Positions 1 to 10,080 of a stretch of 64,000 nucleotides of DNA are shown piece by piece (position 1 is the first letter of the stretch; each line of letters opens with the position of its first letter). A program made the translations under genes and the position numbers. Under the pieces are notes generated by a model. That model searched no databases. It saw only the letters and a list, made by a program, of their open reading frames with translations, and was not told the DNA's origin. This stretch comes from Macrobrachium rosenbergii. Lineage: Eukaryota > Arthropoda > Malacostraca > Decapoda > Palaemonidae. Location of the stretch: contig NC_089781.1 of NCBI RefSeq assembly GCF_040412425.1, positions 47,631,175-47,695,174 of the forward strand, read 5' to 3'.

Positions 1-229
1 AAGGACTTTGTCCCAATTCGGATCTCAGTTTCGTAAGTCCCGAGTTGGCTCGACCCTTGGGAACGAACCTTTACTTGGTTCTGCCTTTCTCTTTCAGAGA
101 TTTGCCAGATACCTCAGTAATCAAGGTTTGTACCAGGGCACTGACTTGTCCTTTGGACAATGGCCAAGACACCTCGACCTTGAGTTCAAGCCAGCCCCCT
201 CAACTCCTTAGCTAAGAAGTCCCAGGCTT

Positions 230-1180
230 CAGAAGAAGATTGCAAACTGCTGATGCCTGGGACGAAATGATACTTATCGAGTCTCTGGAACTGGCCCATA
301 AGGGAGACATTGCCTAGACCTGGGAATGGAAGAAGTTCCTTCAAGAGAAGTATCTTTTGATCCCTTCAGGTCTCTGGCAGCAATTCTTTCCATCGAACTT
401 TCATCCCACCACCTCTCCCATGCTCCCGATTCGGGAAATGCCAGCCCGGCTAGAGCTAATTGTCTTGGTACCCTGTCATCTTGCAGAAGCTTCCCCATGG
501 TGGAAAATGGAAGTCTGCTTCCATTTCCCCATTCTTTCCTCTTTGATGTATGAGGAAAGAGTTAGGCTAATGCTTGATTGAAGGAACCTTTGAATATGCT
601 TGCATATTCCCTCACATCTTGTGTCTACTTACGGATTCACAGATTGAGGAATAGGCTCACACTGGTAAGACCTTGTCTTGAATTTGTGTGACCGAGACGA
701 TTAGTACCTTCTCATCACCGTCCTGGGCTCAGGGCAGCCTTTTGGCCTTCCCAAGAATTCAGGATGGGTTTTGCGACACTCACTGGTTTCGTTGAACAAC
801 AAAACCACAGTAGTGGCATTTGTCGACAAACAGGAGGGAATCGTTTTTTCCTCCTGTTTCATCTGACATTTGAAGGTACTCGAGTGTTGTTTATTGCACA
901 CTCGACAGCTCAATTAACCAGATGCATTCCTGGTTGGGATGTATTGTATTGGCCTCAGGTTTGAGTGATCTGGGACGGAACATGCTGCCCACTCTTTCTT
1001 CACAAAGATTCATGCAGAGACTGCTGGACTGAGAAATCCCTACCACCTTCTGTTGCCTCCCTGCACACAAGTCAGGTAGTTTTTCTCGCTCCTTCATACC
1101 AGACCAGGGGCCGCTCTGTTGAGGCATGCTGTCTTTTGGGGAAAACTTGATATCTACATTTTTCCCTCCGTATTTGTCCG
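230..1180 (+). pseudogene. DIRS RT C-terminal part and RNase H, relic
   Basis: Translated pieces follow the DIRS order seen at 14060-15130. A DLG-type RT stretch lies near 320-450. A segment corresponding to RNLLIGVSLHTSP lies near 580-640, with RDD further on. An RNase H block follows at about 720-840, with the residues of the AAFLALQEF and TTVVA..N motifs spread over shifted frames. The PGKRNV-like piece falls near 900-950, and an ENLI..FFPP stretch near 1145-1185 corresponds to the DVYAFPPF block. Stops and shifts occur every few dozen codons, so no product is expected. Confidence 0.7.
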
Positions 1181-1326
1181 TTTCGCTAGGGTTCAAGCAT
1201 TGCTCACCCAAGTTACAGACAAATGCTTGAAGACTTCGCCTTCATCCAACCTGATTGCCGAGGCATTGAGAAGAATTCTGCTTGACCCAACCTCCTGTGC
1301 AGCTACACAAGAAGCCGTTCTTCTTG

Positions 1327-2400
1327 AGGCAGTACATCCCTGTGTGTTCAGGACTGGGAGACTTTCCAGCTTTCCTTGCAAGCACAGGCTTTCTTGCTGA
1401 GCAGCAACGGATATAGCTGGATATCCTTGAAGTCCTCTGCAACACTGTCCCAGGGACTGGATCCGTATTTTGCTGGTGGTGTCGTTGTCGGAACTTCTTC
1501 TTGGGTCAGAGTCGCTCTTCAAGTCTGGACTTCCTCGTCTTCTCTGCCGAGGGCTGCTTCTCTCCCTTTCATTTGTGAAGAACATAGGCCCTTGCGACCT
1601 AGTCTTCTATCTGAAGTAGCCTTCCTCCTCAGTCAAGTTAGCTACGGATGAGAAGCTTCTTCAGTCTTGCTGTCCCAGGGAACTGTTTCCCTGGGTGGCA
1701 TGTGACTCTTGTTTAGGGTTCCTGTCCGTGCTCTGCACACCGCCCTACGAGAGTCGTTGGATAGAGATATGCCCTCTTAGGTCCATCTCTCATCTTACCC
1801 TGGCCTTGGCGTAGAAGATGGAAGAACAGGGATGGGGATTATACCTCGACTCCTTCTCAGATGTCGTAGGTGGACTCCAAATCCATTGGCATCTGACTGT
1901 TGTGTTTGAGTCCTTCTTGTTCCTCCTCCTTGGGCTTTGTATCGATGATCCAGATCATTCGTTATTTTGTCCTTTGGGAGCTGTGGTACTTTCCGAAAGG
2001 TTCGACATTCCTAACCTGGATGTTGTCAACGTTTTCGCTAGTACTGTTTCTCCCAAGGAAGAAGTGTCTAAGGACACATCTTCCTCCTGACTTCATGAAG
2101 CAATCAAAGGAGGTACTCAGCAGCTGATGACGACGATACCTGTACCTTTCACCCAAGAGCTCACGAAGTCGATGGCTTGGTCCATCCCTCGCATTCTGGA
2201 AAAATATTTCTGTCAGGTCTGAAGGCAAGTGTGTGGTCCCATAGACCACCTTCACCTCCTTCTTCCTCCGGGATGTTGCACACAGGCCCTTGGAACACTT
2301 TTTTCCTTGGGTCCTGTGGTGGCTGCTCAACAAGTTGTGTTTCTTATCCAGCTCCTTCAAGAGGACAGGTTGCATCTTGCCTAAGTTGTTGGTTCTGATT
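1327..2400 (+). pseudogene. DIRS tyrosine recombinase, relic
   Basis: This region aligns with the recombinase of the copies at 15292-15957 and 29720-30880. Tyrosine recombinases cut and join DNA through a covalent phosphotyrosine, with an R-H-R-Y catalytic set. The AHEV piece of box II lies at about 2160-2175. The block that should read FYLRDV reads FFLRDV at 2260-2274, so the expected catalytic tyrosine appears as phenylalanine. A LGPVVAAQQVV stretch, shared by the DIRS copies here, follows at 2310-2342. Many frameshifts are present. Confidence 0.7.
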
Positions 2401-2897
2401 GGGAGAATGGATATTGAGTGACTGGCCTCTCTTCCTTTCTTCCCCATCCTGGCTCTCTTCCCACGGGATGGGAGCGGACATGGTCTCAAACAAACTGGAC
2501 TGGACCTGGCACTGAGGCAGATAAGACTAACATCGAGCTCCTGTTCTATTTTCTGTTCAGGTTAATCATAAGCAACCCCACTCCTTCCTCTTGCAAGGGG
2601 AGGAAGGAGACCATGACTAAGACAAACCCAATGCTCAGCTTTGCCTTATTGTCATCCGACTCTGATTCTTCCAGCCTGTTTGTCATGAACTGACGTTCCT
2701 CTTTCATGCAAAGGGTCCAGTAGTCTGACAACTGATCTTGTGGTTCCTTACAACCCGATCTTTATGTCAGAGGCAGTGTTTCCTCCTCGCTCCCACGACC
2801 AGGAAGGGAAGACAAGGTGGTGAACTCCAGTCAGTTCAGAGAAACTTTATCAGATTCCTCCCTCCAATCAGTGAGTCCCTAATGTAAAGGACCGAGG

Positions 2898-3205
2898 GTT
2901 TGTATATTGTGTCGGAACAAATAACAATTTTTAAAGTAAATTGTATTTTCCTAACTCTACAAACCCGAGGTCCTTTACATTACATATTATGCCCACCTCA
3001 TGCCACCCCTCAATCTGTACCTGGGCTGAAAGGCAAACTGGAATGTTTACATCTGGGCAGGCAGGTATTCCCGCCTACCTGGAGGTAGTTACTGCCTAAC
3101 CACCTTGCTCAAGAGTTTAACGGCCATTTCAGCCTACGCCTGAAAGTAATCCCTAATGTAAAGGACCTCAGGTTTGTATAGTTAGGAAAAATACAATTTA
3201 CTTTT
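2898..3205 (+). repeat. DIRS terminal module with inverted arms
   Basis: A 35-bp lead (2898-2932, TTTGTATATTGTGTCGG and following bases) ends the DIRS pol copy. It is followed by a 273-bp module, 2933-3205, whose ends are inverted copies of each other: arms of about 50 bp at 2933-2984 and 3154-3205, both carrying TTGTATTTTTCCTAAC-type sequence next to TCCTTTACATTA. Related modules lie at 19931-20201 and about 28575-28745, and a partial one at 31375-31540. DIRS elements are known to have inverted terminal repeats plus an internal complementary region; I infer that this is the element's terminal apparatus. An independent MITE inserted at DIRS ends is an alternative. Confidence 0.65.
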
Positions 3206-3379
3206 AAAAATTTTTGATTTTTATTCAGTATGCCTTGTTCCTACCTTGTCGCTCAGTGAACTTCTGGAAGGTCAAAGTTTTTTGCTCTATTTTTACTTGG
3301 ACTACAGAACAAAAGAATGCTCTAAATCAACATAATTGAACTGGTTGTTAGTGATTTGGGCCTTTATATTCTGGGATCT

Positions 3380-5440
3380 GGTCCACGATGAAAAGAAGAT
3401 TGTAAAAAACTACGTTTTCTCAACACCACAGCTCTTGCATATATTCACAAACCAGGCACTCATTCAGGGCATTTCACCCAAGGTAGGTTAGGTAGGGGAA
3501 GGATCTCCTTCTTTAGGACCTGGAAGAGAACAGAGTCTATCTTTTGTCACGTGGTTCATTCAAGGGAGGATGAACGTGATTGCAGACAATCAAGCCACAC
3601 AACCTCAAGTTTTACAATCCTTCCGACCGCTATGGACCTTAAATTGTTAGTCTGCAACAACACTGGTCTGCTAACTTTTAAACCCACAGTTTCATCTTTT
3701 CAGCAGGTTCAAAAAGTCCTCACCTTTGAAATCTTTTGTTCTCTGGTCCCAAATCCTCTTCATGGAGCTGTACTAGATGCAATGCTTTTAGGTTGGACAA
3801 TTGTTACCATAAGAAATACTGCCTACCTGTTGGAATGATCAGGGAAGTAATCAATAAAATGCTGTCAACGGGACAAGAACACTTCATAACCCCAGTGCCC
3901 CATTTTGGCCGAACAAGGAGTGGTTTCCAACTTGATTCTTTTCTGGTAGACTAACCAAGACTACTTCACAAAATCTTAGAGTGAAAGTCCTGTTGGAGAC
4001 AACCCCACATTTCTCAGATTGTCACCAAGGAAATTATCCGCTCTGGCTCTGAGACATCTTCCTTAAGACTGTCAGTAGTAGTATCAATATGTCAGAGTTT
4101 GAGGATTTTCAAGAACAAGCTGCAGAGGCAATTTATAGCTTGAAATGCAGACAAGTTTTCTAGTTACTCAAAATGGACAGTTATGAGTGGGGGTGGAGCC
4201 ACCACAACGTTAACACACCTGAAACATCTATAAGCCAAATAGCAATTTTTTTATTTTTCTAAAGTCCATCAGAGTGCAACTGATGTGTTTTTACCATCAG
4301 ACTAATAGATCGATGCTCAGCTCAGTTTTTAAGCACAGAGGAATGGACAATCTTCTAATCAAGATATCACCGACCTGATCAAATCCTTTTGCAATACGTC
4401 CAAAAAGTGTAGTTCTACCAACTTTTTGCTCAACTTAGGTAGGTTATGTACTGAAGTGGCTCTCAGGTCCTGAATTGAACCTCTTTCATTGTATTTCCCT
4501 CAGAATCTCATTAAAAAGACTCTTTTAAGTTGGCTCAATACTGTAAAAAATTTGCAGAACAAGCAATAGACAAAAGAATTAGGCTTTGCACAAGGAGACG
4601 CAGTCTGTTCCTTTGTCTTGGTTTCTAGCAAAGAATGAGGACCCTTAAAAATACTGGCCTAGGTCCATTCATCAAGAACCTTTTTTATATCAGAACTTTA
4701 AGAAGAAAGACTCCTTTGCCAAAGTGAGATCCTCAGGTACTATCTTCAGAGGACGGAGAAGATTACAGGACCTTTCCACAAACTTTGCTCCGTTAAAAAC
4801 ATGGCACTCAATCTCCAAAAATGCCATAATTCTTTTTTTCTGAGGGAATTAATATTAGAAGCCCACTTCAGATCAGGGAAGCTTTTCCTCTACTTAAGGT
4901 TAAACACACGAAATTAGGGCAGTAGCAACTTCCCTTTTTAAACACAACTTGTCTTTCTTCAATCCTACAGTTGACGTTCTGGAGATGCAACCATATTCAC
5001 CTCACACACACAAGGACATAGAAACTGTTTTTGAAAATTGTAAAACTTTAGGACCTTTATCCGTGGCTGGATGGTGCTGGGAGAGGAAGCAAAAGGAATC
5101 TATCTGTTCCTTTGCTTCCACTCTACTTGACTTAAGGTTTTTGAGTCGTTCAAAAAACCCATTGTTTGTTGGAAAAACCAGTTCTTGAATATCTTTGATA
5201 ACTACAACGTGTTATGGTTTTATTCTGTTGTGTAGGTGACAGTAATTTCATAATATTCTGGTCTTTGGAGGTTAATTCTGGAGGTTCTTTTAAAAACTTT
5301 GATAATTCAGTACTTCCTCTAACAAAAAGAATTAGCTTGTAGTCTACACTATGATATATTGTATGCCACTACAAGTTGAGGTAGCGCCAGCCCAGAGGCA
5401 GTACCTACCTACAGCAGCTATTCAACAGGTAAGGAAACAA
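3380..5440 (+). mobile_element. Second, more diverged DIRS relic (family B)
   Basis: Short translated pieces in shifting frames follow the DIRS pol order. NTTALAYIHKPGTHSG (RNase H) is at 3422-3469, and IQGRMNVIADN with PQVL is at about 3555-3620. A piece resembling the FATR...DAM segment lies at 3690-3800, PVGMIREVINKML near 3826-3864, and APFWPNKEWFPT near 3897-3932. A recombinase N-terminal piece SSYSKWTVMS is near 4160-4190, and DITDLIKSF near 4363-4390. At 5380-5420 a VAPAQRQ-like stretch matches the 3' end of DIRS pol. Its wording differs from family A, so it is a separate and probably older lineage. No intact frame remains. Confidence 0.68.
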
Positions 5441-5559
5441 ACATTTATTCAACAGATATGCATCTTTTCCATGGACCTTTTAAAATGTTATGCCTTAATT
5501 CACTGTAACCCAATAATATTGTATATATTCTTATATTGCTTTTGTATTATAAATTGCGT

Positions 5560-7722
5560 TAATGTTTTGGTTTGGAAAAAAGTTTTTCAAAAAATTATTT
5601 CACGCATTGTTTTTAGTTCAGAGTTCATTTTCTTGCTTTTTTTTAGTCATAAATGAAACTTTAGATAATTTATTTATACATGGGCAATATATTTTCATTA
5701 TAAATGTTGGAAGTGTTTTTAAGTCGAAAAAGATGACGGCATTTGGGCAAATTTGTTTTTTAAAAAAAATCAACGCTCTGTTAATTTTTTTCACTTGTTT
5801 CATTGTACACTAAATTGTGATGATTTTGGTTTACGCCATAACAAATTGTAATGTGTCTTTCATGCCCAGTAGTTATTGATTAAAAATGATTTCAGTTTTA
5901 ATTTGGTAAGTTCCATCCATGTTGCATAAAAAATGTTTTTTCATTAAAATTGACCATTGTTTTTCGAAATATTGTGCTAGAACTTTCACGTTTGTTGAAA
6001 AATGAAGCTAATGCTGATTGAATATTATCCAGACTGTAAGTGTTTTAGCTTAATATATCAGTTTATTCTACTGAACGTCATTTGTACTCGTAACTTAAAG
6101 TTGACTGAAAGTAGAATTTTTTTCTATTTATTGTGATTTATATGAAATATTTCAAAACTGATAAAAGCTACAACCATGAGTTATTTTTGTTGTATTGTAC
6201 ATGAAATTGCGCACATTTTCATATATAAAACTTTATTAACGACTGTAATTTAAAGCGTTCAAATATTACTTGTTACGAAGATGAAAGAATTTCTGATGTT
6301 CGCCGAAACAGCGCGTTGGACGTAAGGAAAATGTTTTTTAAAAATTCACCATAAATCGAAATATTGTATCTAGAGACTTCCAATTTATTGCAAAATGAAG
6401 TTAAACGATTGAATATTACTAGAATGTAAGAGTTTTAGCTTACAATTGCATTTTTTTAACCATTTTTCGATTAAAAAAAGTGCAGGTTGAAATTTTGGCA
6501 ATTATCGTGATTTATGTGAAAATATTTCAAAACTGATAAAGCTACAACCATGAGCTATTTTCTGTTGTATTCTACATGAAATTGCACACATTTTCATATA
6601 TAAAAGTTCATGTAACAACTAATGTAAACGATGCAAACATCACAACAACATGACACCAAAGAATTTCCGAGATTTGGGCGAAAAAGTTACCGCATGAATG
6701 ATAGTTCCCAAGGAAAAAAATTTTTTTTTGTGCAGAAATTCACCATAAATCGAAATATTGTGCTAGAGACTTCCAGTTTGTTGCAAATGAAGGTACATGA
6801 TTGAATATTACTAGAATGTAAGAGTTTTAGCTTATAATTTTGCGTTTTTTACCATTTCAGTTTTTTAAAGTTGACCTGTTGAAATTTTGTGCAGTTATCG
6901 TGATTTATATGAAAATATTTCAAAACTGATAAAAGCTACAACCATGAGTTATTTTCTGTTGTATTATACATGAAATTGCGGTGATTTCCATATATAAAAC
7001 TTTATGTAACGACTAATATAAAACAGTGCAAACATTACTGACAACGCTCGTGGCACATAAAGAATTTCTGCCTCCTTACCTTCAAAAGTTTTTTAAAAAA
7101 TTCTTTAAATCGAAATATTGTGCTAGAGACTTCCAATTTCTTGCAAAATGAAGGTAAATGATTGAATATTACTAGATCGTAAGAGTTTTAGCTTAAAATT
7201 GCGTTTTTGACTATTTGAGTCGAGTCAAAGTTGACCAAGGTTGAAATTTTGGCAGTTATCGTGGTTTATATGAAAATATTTCCAAACTGATAAAAGCTAC
7301 AACCATGGGTTGTATTTTGCTGTATTGTACATGAAATTGCGCACATTTTTTATATATAAAACTTTATGTAACGGCTAATATAGAACAGTGCAAAAATTAC
7401 GACAAAATGACGAAAGAATTTTTGATATTTTTCTGCCTGAGTTACCGCCTTTTTTTTTAAAAAAAAGTTTTTTTGTTTCACCATAAATCGAAATATTGTG
7501 CTAGAGACTTCCAATTTGTTGCAAAATGAAGGTACATGATTGAATATTACTAGAATGTAAGAGTTTTAGCTCACAATTGTTTTTTTCGACCATTTGTTTG
7601 TTGCAGTCAAAGTTGACCTTAGGTTGAAATTTTTTAAAGAACCTGCGGTAACGACCCACTTCAATACCCAACAGACAATTTTAGTTTTTCGTATGATACG
7701 TCCAATAGGCGTTTAAGGGTTA
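5560..7722. repeat. Tandem-repeat-bearing element, copy 1
   Basis: About five diverged units of roughly 375-390 bp follow each other. The core CGAAATATTGTGCTAGAGAC recurs near 5961 (diverged), 6355, 6748, 7108 and 7485. Each unit also carries CAAAACTGATAAAAGCTAC and CATGAAATTGCGCACAT-like blocks. The right end reads CCCAACAGACAATTTTAG and later GGCGTTTAAGGGTTAA (7709-7722), as in copy 2 at 26689-28518. The left end is degraded: homology to the start of copy 2 begins near 5560, but its TTAACCCT end is not visible. No coding potential was seen. Confidence 0.8.
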
Positions 7723-7807
7723 ATGTTTTGGAGTAGAATATGTCCATGCTTTTTCCCACCTCCTTTCAATGTGAAATCAGCTATTAATTACTTTGTAAAC
7801 TACTTTA

Positions 7808-8108
7808 TAAAAATGACATTTTTATGATAAAATAAAGTTTTATATATACTTATCAAGTAATTACATGATCGGAGCCCTCCCCTCCTCCCCTTTCGCATGG
7901 ACATAAGAGCATAAAACGAATTGGCAGCTCCGCTGGTTTGTTTCCTCGAGTCCCGGATGGTGGTGGGACGTTATCACCTACACATTTACGCCTAACAGCG
8001 CCACAGCGCTAGGTTTGAATTTCTAAGCTGCCGAGGTTAGAACCATAGCTATGTAATTACTTGGTAAGTATATATAAAACTTTATTTTATCATAAAAATG
8101 TCATTTTT
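7808..8108. mobile_element. 301-bp MITE with 57-bp terminal inverted repeats
   Basis: The first 57 bases (7808-7864, beginning AAAAATGACATTTTTATG) are almost perfectly repeated in inverted orientation at 8052-8108. The roughly 190-bp centre has no open frame and contains a CCTCCCCTCCTCCCC run. This is the structure of a non-autonomous DNA transposon. It sits exactly between a tandem-repeat element on the left and a DIRS 3' fragment on the right, so it may have been involved in joining them. A target duplication is not clear. The superfamily cannot be assigned. Confidence 0.85.
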
Positions 8109-9822
8109 CTGCTCCTTCATACCAGACCAGGTGCCGCTATGGTGGCATGCTGTCTTTTTGGAAAACTCGATATCTGGTTTTTTCCCTCCTTATTTGTCCG
8201 TTTAATTGTTGTTCATTTTTGCATTTTTCACCCAACGTTACAGACAAATTATTTTAAGACTCTGCCTTCATCCGACTTGATAGCCGAGGCATCGAGAAGA
8301 GTTCCGCTTGACCCAACCTCCACTGTAGCAGCTACACAAGAAATTAATCTTGAGGCAGTACATTCCTGTGTTTCAGGACTGGGAGACCTTCCAGCATTCC
8401 TTGCAAGCATAGGCTTTCTCTTTGCCGTCAGCAACGGATATAGCTGGATATCCCTTGAAGTCCTCTGCAACACCATCCCAGGGACTGGATCCGTCTAAAT
8501 GGTGTCATTGATGGAACTTCTTCTCGGTCAGAGTCGCTTTATTAAGTCTGGACTTCCACTCGTCTTCTCCGATTGAGGGCTTAATTCTACTGTTTCATTT
8601 GTGAAGAACATAGGCCCTTGAAAGTTTCTTCTATCTGAAGTAGCCTTCTTCTCCTCAGTCAAGAGTTAGCTATGGATCTTGTGTAGCTTCTTCTGTCGTG
8701 TTGTCCCAGGGAACTGTTCCCTGGGCGGCATGTGACTCTCATTTAGGGTTCCTGTCCGTCCTCTGCACGCGCCTTACAAGAGTCATCGGATAGAGATATG
8801 CCCTCTTAGGACCATCTCTCATCTTACACCCTTGGCGTAGAAGATGGAAGAACAGGGATGGGGATCATACCTCAACTCCTTCTCAGATGTCATAGGTGGA
8901 CTCTGAATTAATTGGCATCTACTGTCGGGTTTGAGTCCTTCTTGTTCCCCTCCTCCTTGGACTTTGTGTCAATGATCCAGATCGTTCGTTACTTTGTCCT
9001 ATTAGGGAACTGTGGTACTTTCCAAAAGGCTCGACATTCCTAACCTGGATGTTGTCAACGTTTTCGCAAGTACTGTCTCTCCCAAGGAAGAACTGTCTAA
9101 GGACACACGGAAGTTTCTGTGGGTCTGGAAGCAAGACGTGGTCTCTTAGACCACACTCCTGTCTTCTTCCTTCAGTCTTGCCCCACAGGCCCTTGGAACC
9201 TTTTTTCCTTGGCCTTGTGGTGGCTGCTGGAAGTTGTGTTGTCTTACCCTACTCCTTGAAGAGGACTGGGGTCTCGCCTAAAAATGTTGGTTCTAGAAGT
9301 GAGAAGGATTCCGAGAGTGACTGGCCTCTCTTCCTCCTTCCCCGTCCTCCAACTTCTCCTCCTTAGGGATGAGAATAGGACTCGAACCAATAGCTGCTGG
9401 AACTGGCACTGATGTTCCTAAGACTACACATCGAGCACCTGGAGGATTTTTCTTATAGAACCATAGAAGCAATTCCGCTCCTTCCTCTAGCAAGGGGAGG
9501 AAGGAGAGACTGGCAATAAGGGAACCCTATCTCGGCTTTCCCTTACTGTCTCCCTCTAGATCCTTCCAGCCTATTTCTCAGGAGTTACTTTCTCACTCAT
9601 GCATTTCATCGGTCCAGTATCTGACATTTGATCTTGCAGTTCCTACACTCTGATCAATATGTCAGAGGCACGGTACTCCTCGCTCTTTCGACCAAGAGGA
9701 GTACCCAGGTGTGGAGAACACCAGTCAGTTCAGGACTCACTCAGATTCCTCCTCCAACCTGTGAGTCTTTCTAATGTTCCGTCACTGAGGGTTTGTATAT
9801 CGTGTCAGAACAAATCACAATT
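8109..9822 (+). mobile_element. DIRS family A 3' fragment (tyrosine recombinase and 3' end)
   Basis: The sequence starts abruptly at the equivalent of position about 1088 of copy A1 (GCTCCTTCATACCAGACCAG in both) and follows it collinearly to the 3' end. Recombinase relics lie at about 8350-9260, and the LGPVV-type block is altered around 9205-9240. The copy ends at GTTTGTATATCGTGTCAG (9791-9808). It is 5'-truncated and frameshifted throughout. Compared with A1 it has several small insertions, for example around 8210-8270. Confidence 0.75.
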
Positions 9823-9846
9823 TTCCGACACAATATACAAACCCTC
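9787..9846. repeat. Palindromic junction between two DIRS ends
   Basis: Arms 9787-9806 and 9827-9846 are inverted copies of each other with one mismatch in 20, around a 20-base spacer. The left arm is the 3' end of the upstream DIRS fragment. The right arm begins the next element, whose leader continues with TCCTTTACATTAGGG and the terminal-module sequence. Head-to-tail DIRS elements or a circle-derived junction could give this structure. Confidence 0.75.
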
Positions 9847-10080
9847 GGTCCTTTACATTAGGGATTACTTTCAGGCGTAGGCTGGAAATGGCCGTTGAAT
9901 TTCAAACAAGGTGGTTAGGCAGTTGAGTACTGTCCGGGAGGTGGGAGTACCGCCTGCCCGGATGTAAACATTCCAATTTGCTTTCGGCCGTTGTAGCATG
10001 TGGACGTTGTCTTCGCGCTCTCTGCCTGACTGCTTATTTCTTCCTTTTTTGGTGGGAAATCTTTATTGTTTTCTTTGCTA

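Larger units (their letters stand above)
1..2890 (+). mobile_element. Degenerate DIRS retrotransposon, pol half (copy A1)
   Basis: This stretch aligns in order with the better preserved DIRS pol at 13460-15960, over many frameshifts. It runs from the middle of the RT through RNase H and the linker to the tyrosine recombinase and 3' non-coding part, and reaches a terminal module at 2933. DIRS elements copy themselves by reverse transcription and integrate with a tyrosine recombinase instead of an integrase. The same segment occurs in inverted orientation at about 20202-23250 with high identity by eye, for example position 1 onward against the complement of 23240 downward. The left end is cut by the window edge. 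No frame stays open over a domain, so this is a relic. Confidence 0.82.

Noticed and set aside
5560..7722. CRISPR array, because of regularly spaced repeats
   Set aside because: Units are about 380 bp and repeated throughout, without short repeat plus unique spacer structure, and the genome is eukaryotic.
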